Positions 6,259-7,342 of a stretch of DNA of 7,342 bases are shown in pieces. The DNA comes from Terriglobia bacterium (lineage in GTDB: Bacteria; Acidobacteriota; Terriglobia; UBA7540). Under the pieces are notes generated by a model. That model did not search any database, was not told where the DNA came from, and was given only the letters and a program-made list of their open reading frames with translations. Position numbers and translations under genes: made by a program. Location of the stretch: the NCBI GenBank assembly GCA_030042795.1, contig JASHYZ010000362.1, positions 1-7,342 of the forward strand, in the 5' to 3' direction. Each line of letters begins with the position of its first letter. The stretch's first letter is position 1.

Positions 6259-6485
6259 TAGCAGTTCGTTGAAAAACTCGTCCAAACTGTCATTCCGAAG
6301 AGCCCAAGGCGACGAGGAATCTCGTATTTTCTATAGTTTCGAAGCGAGATTCCTCGCGGAGTTTACCCTGAGCTCCTTCGCTGCGCTCAGAGCCTGTCCT
6401 GAGCAACGCGAAAGAACCGTTCGCAGCGGAGGAGCGAACGGGCTCGGAATGACCCGGTTCCGCAAGGTTTTTCAACAAGCTGCTA
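6259..6485 (+). repeat. MITE-like 227-base repeat, copy 2
   Basis: This is the same element as at 1161-1387: identical length, same orientation, 16 base differences. The left end is TAGCAGTTCGTTGAAAAAC; the right end read on the other strand is TAGCAGCTTGTTGAAAAAC, so the terminal repeats agree at 17 of 19 bases, better than in copy 1. The 12-base hairpin arms are at 6313-6324 and 6345-6356. The terminal CTA (6483-6485) is the TAG stop codon of erpA on the minus strand. The element separates erpA from the intrinsic terminator at 6183-6226, and only 32 bases lie between its left end and that hairpin. This is the pattern expected from insertion at a TA within the erpA stop codon. No transposase is present. 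Confidence 0.75.
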
Positions 6486-6815
6486 AACGGTGAACGAGCT
6501 GCCGCAACCGCAGGTGGACTTGACGTTAGGATTTTCGAACTTGAATCCGGACCCCTCGAGCGTCTCAACAAAATCGATCTTGGTGCCCTTAAGGTACATC
6601 AGCGAGGCTTGATCGACAAAAACTTTGAGGCCTTCGAACTCGAACACCTTATCGATGGGGTTGGTCTGGCTCTCAAAATTCATTTGATAGGAGAAACCCG
6701 AACAGCCTCCGCCAACAACAGAAACGCGCAACCCAAGCGGCGCGGGATCCTGCTGGGACATGATTTCCTTCACCTTCTCGGTGGCGTAAGGTGTGATTTC
6801 TAAACTAGCAGCCAT
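6483..6815 (-). CDS. erpA: A-type iron-sulfur carrier protein, ErpA-like
   Basis: This gene encodes 110 residues of the HesB/IscA/ErpA family. These proteins receive Fe-S clusters from the scaffold and insert them into target apoproteins in the cytosol. All three ligand cysteines are present: C38 in GGGCSGF, and C102 and C104 in STCGCGSSFTV at the C-terminus. Their spacing matches E. coli IscA (35, 99, 101). GGGCSGF and STCGCGSSF are closer to ErpA than to IscA, so the ErpA name is preferred, though the subfamily is not certain. The ATG at 6815 is chosen because AAAGGAG (6822-6828) lies exactly 6 bases upstream; an in-frame TTG at 6821 would sit on top of that site. No other isc or suf gene is adjacent. 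The stop codon TAG is formed by the last bases of repeat copy 2. The gene is convergent with the M1 peptidase. Confidence 0.93.
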   Translation of the reverse strand: MAASLEITPYATEKVKEIMSQQDPAPLGLRVSVVGGGCSGFSYQMNFESQTNPIDKVFEFEGLKVFVDQASLMYLKGTKIDFVETLEGSGFKFENPNVKSTCGCGSSFTV

Positions 6816-6877
6816 TGCCAACTCCTTTGGGGTTTGTGAGTTTCATTAACCGGGCCAGACTTCGCTCTTACGGATCC

Positions 6878-6906
6878 AGATTAGCAGAGGCATAGAGGAG
6901 AATCAA
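6878..6906 (-). promoter_or_regulatory. Sigma-70-type promoter of erpA
   Basis: On the minus strand TTGATT (6901-6906) and TAATCT (6878-6883) are separated by exactly 17 bases. Transcription would start near 6871, giving a leader of about 55 bases with a strong ribosome binding site. Confidence 0.6.
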
Positions 6907-6910
6907 GAGC

Positions 6911-6935
6911 GTTGCCGGCCGATTCTGCTGGCAAC
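6911..6935. promoter_or_regulatory. Inverted repeat just upstream of the erpA promoter (possible operator)
   Basis: GTTGCC (6911-6916) and GGCAAC (6930-6935) are perfect 6-base inverted arms with a 13-base spacer, 4 bases upstream of the erpA -35 box. The position fits an activator or repressor site. The dyad does not obviously match a known IscR or Fur site. Confidence 0.3.
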
Positions 6936-7342
6936 CTGAGAACCAGCAATCCGATATGGAAAATACTGCGCACCAAAGGGGCCGTTTGCGAAGAATTTAC
7001 ACTCGTTGCGGTCATCGTGCCCTCGCGGTCTCTCGAAAATTCAACGACTTGCAGAAGGGTGCGGCTTTGGCGGGCAGTTTGCACGAAGCCCGGTGCGCCT
7101 GCAAAGCGCCTTCGGCGCCTATGTGGGCGTCGCGGTCCCCCCTCCGCGAAGGAGCCGGGGAAGCAACTCGAAGCCAGCAGCTAGGATACAAGCTGGGGTT
7201 GGTTTCGGGAGCTCCCCGGATTCCTCCTTCCAGTCACCGCAGGCCTTCCACTAACCCGTGTGCCCACAACCAAGCAGGCGTCGACAGTCAAAGGTCGAAG
7301 GCCAGAAGGCGACGGCTCCCACAGCATCGGTTGTTGGCGAGC
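6936..7342. other. Gene-free right end of the window
   Basis: About 400 bases without a supportable gene. Open frames on both strands are short or lack a start with a ribosome binding site, and none translates to a recognisable protein. A small perfect hairpin, GCGCC-TTC-GGCGC, is at 7106-7118, with no T-run after it on either strand. It may be upstream sequence of a gene beyond the right edge. Confidence 0.4.

Noticed and set aside
1161..6485. Composite transposon made of the two repeats and the genes between them
   Set aside because: The repeats carry no transposase, the cargo is housekeeping genes, and no target duplication flanks the whole unit.
7181..7327. Minus-strand frame of 48 codons at the right edge, beginning MLWEPSPSG
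   Set aside because: It is short, has no ribosome binding site, and its product is not recognised.

Overview
The window reads as a chromosomal segment of a moderately GC-rich soil-type bacterium, most likely an acidobacterium (Terriglobia-like). That assignment is an inference from the style of the GreA, bactofilin and periplasmic M1 peptidase proteins. No rRNA, tRNA, phage, CRISPR or transposase gene is visible.

Layout. (1) Positions 1-821 hold two minus-strand genes: a bactofilin (249-821) and, 80 bases downstream, the start of a second gene that leaves the window at position 1. Their promoter is at about 879-907. (2) Positions 822-1495 carry no gene. They hold a 227-base repeat (1161-1387) and the greA promoter (1411-1440). 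(3) Positions 1496-6070 hold a plus-strand block: greA, a 260-base gap with a possible promoter, then tightly packed tsaB, rimI and a large secreted M1 metallopeptidase gene, with gaps of 4 and 18 bases. (4) Positions 6071-6485 are a convergent junction with a minus-strand intrinsic terminator and a second copy of the 227-base repeat. (5) Positions 6483-6815 hold a minus-strand A-type Fe-S carrier gene (erpA-like) with a clear ribosome binding site and promoter. (6) Positions 6907-7342 contain no recognisable gene.

How the genes fit together. GreA rescues backtracked RNA polymerase. TsaB takes part in making t6A37 on tRNA, and RimI acetylates ribosomal protein S18. The tsaB-rimI pair is a common bacterial arrangement, so this block is mainly transcription and translation maintenance, with an exported zinc peptidase added at its end. 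Bactofilin is a cytoskeletal polymer and ErpA delivers Fe-S clusters. These are ordinary housekeeping functions.

The most interesting structure is not a gene. It is a pair of indel-free 227-base elements, about 93% identical by hand alignment, with imperfect terminal inverted repeats, TA at both ends and an internal 12-base perfect hairpin. They flank the whole greA-to-peptidase block in the same orientation. Copy 2 sits between the erpA gene and what looks like erpA's own terminator, and its terminal bases form the erpA stop codon. This suggests a MITE-like element that inserted at a TA dinucleotide.
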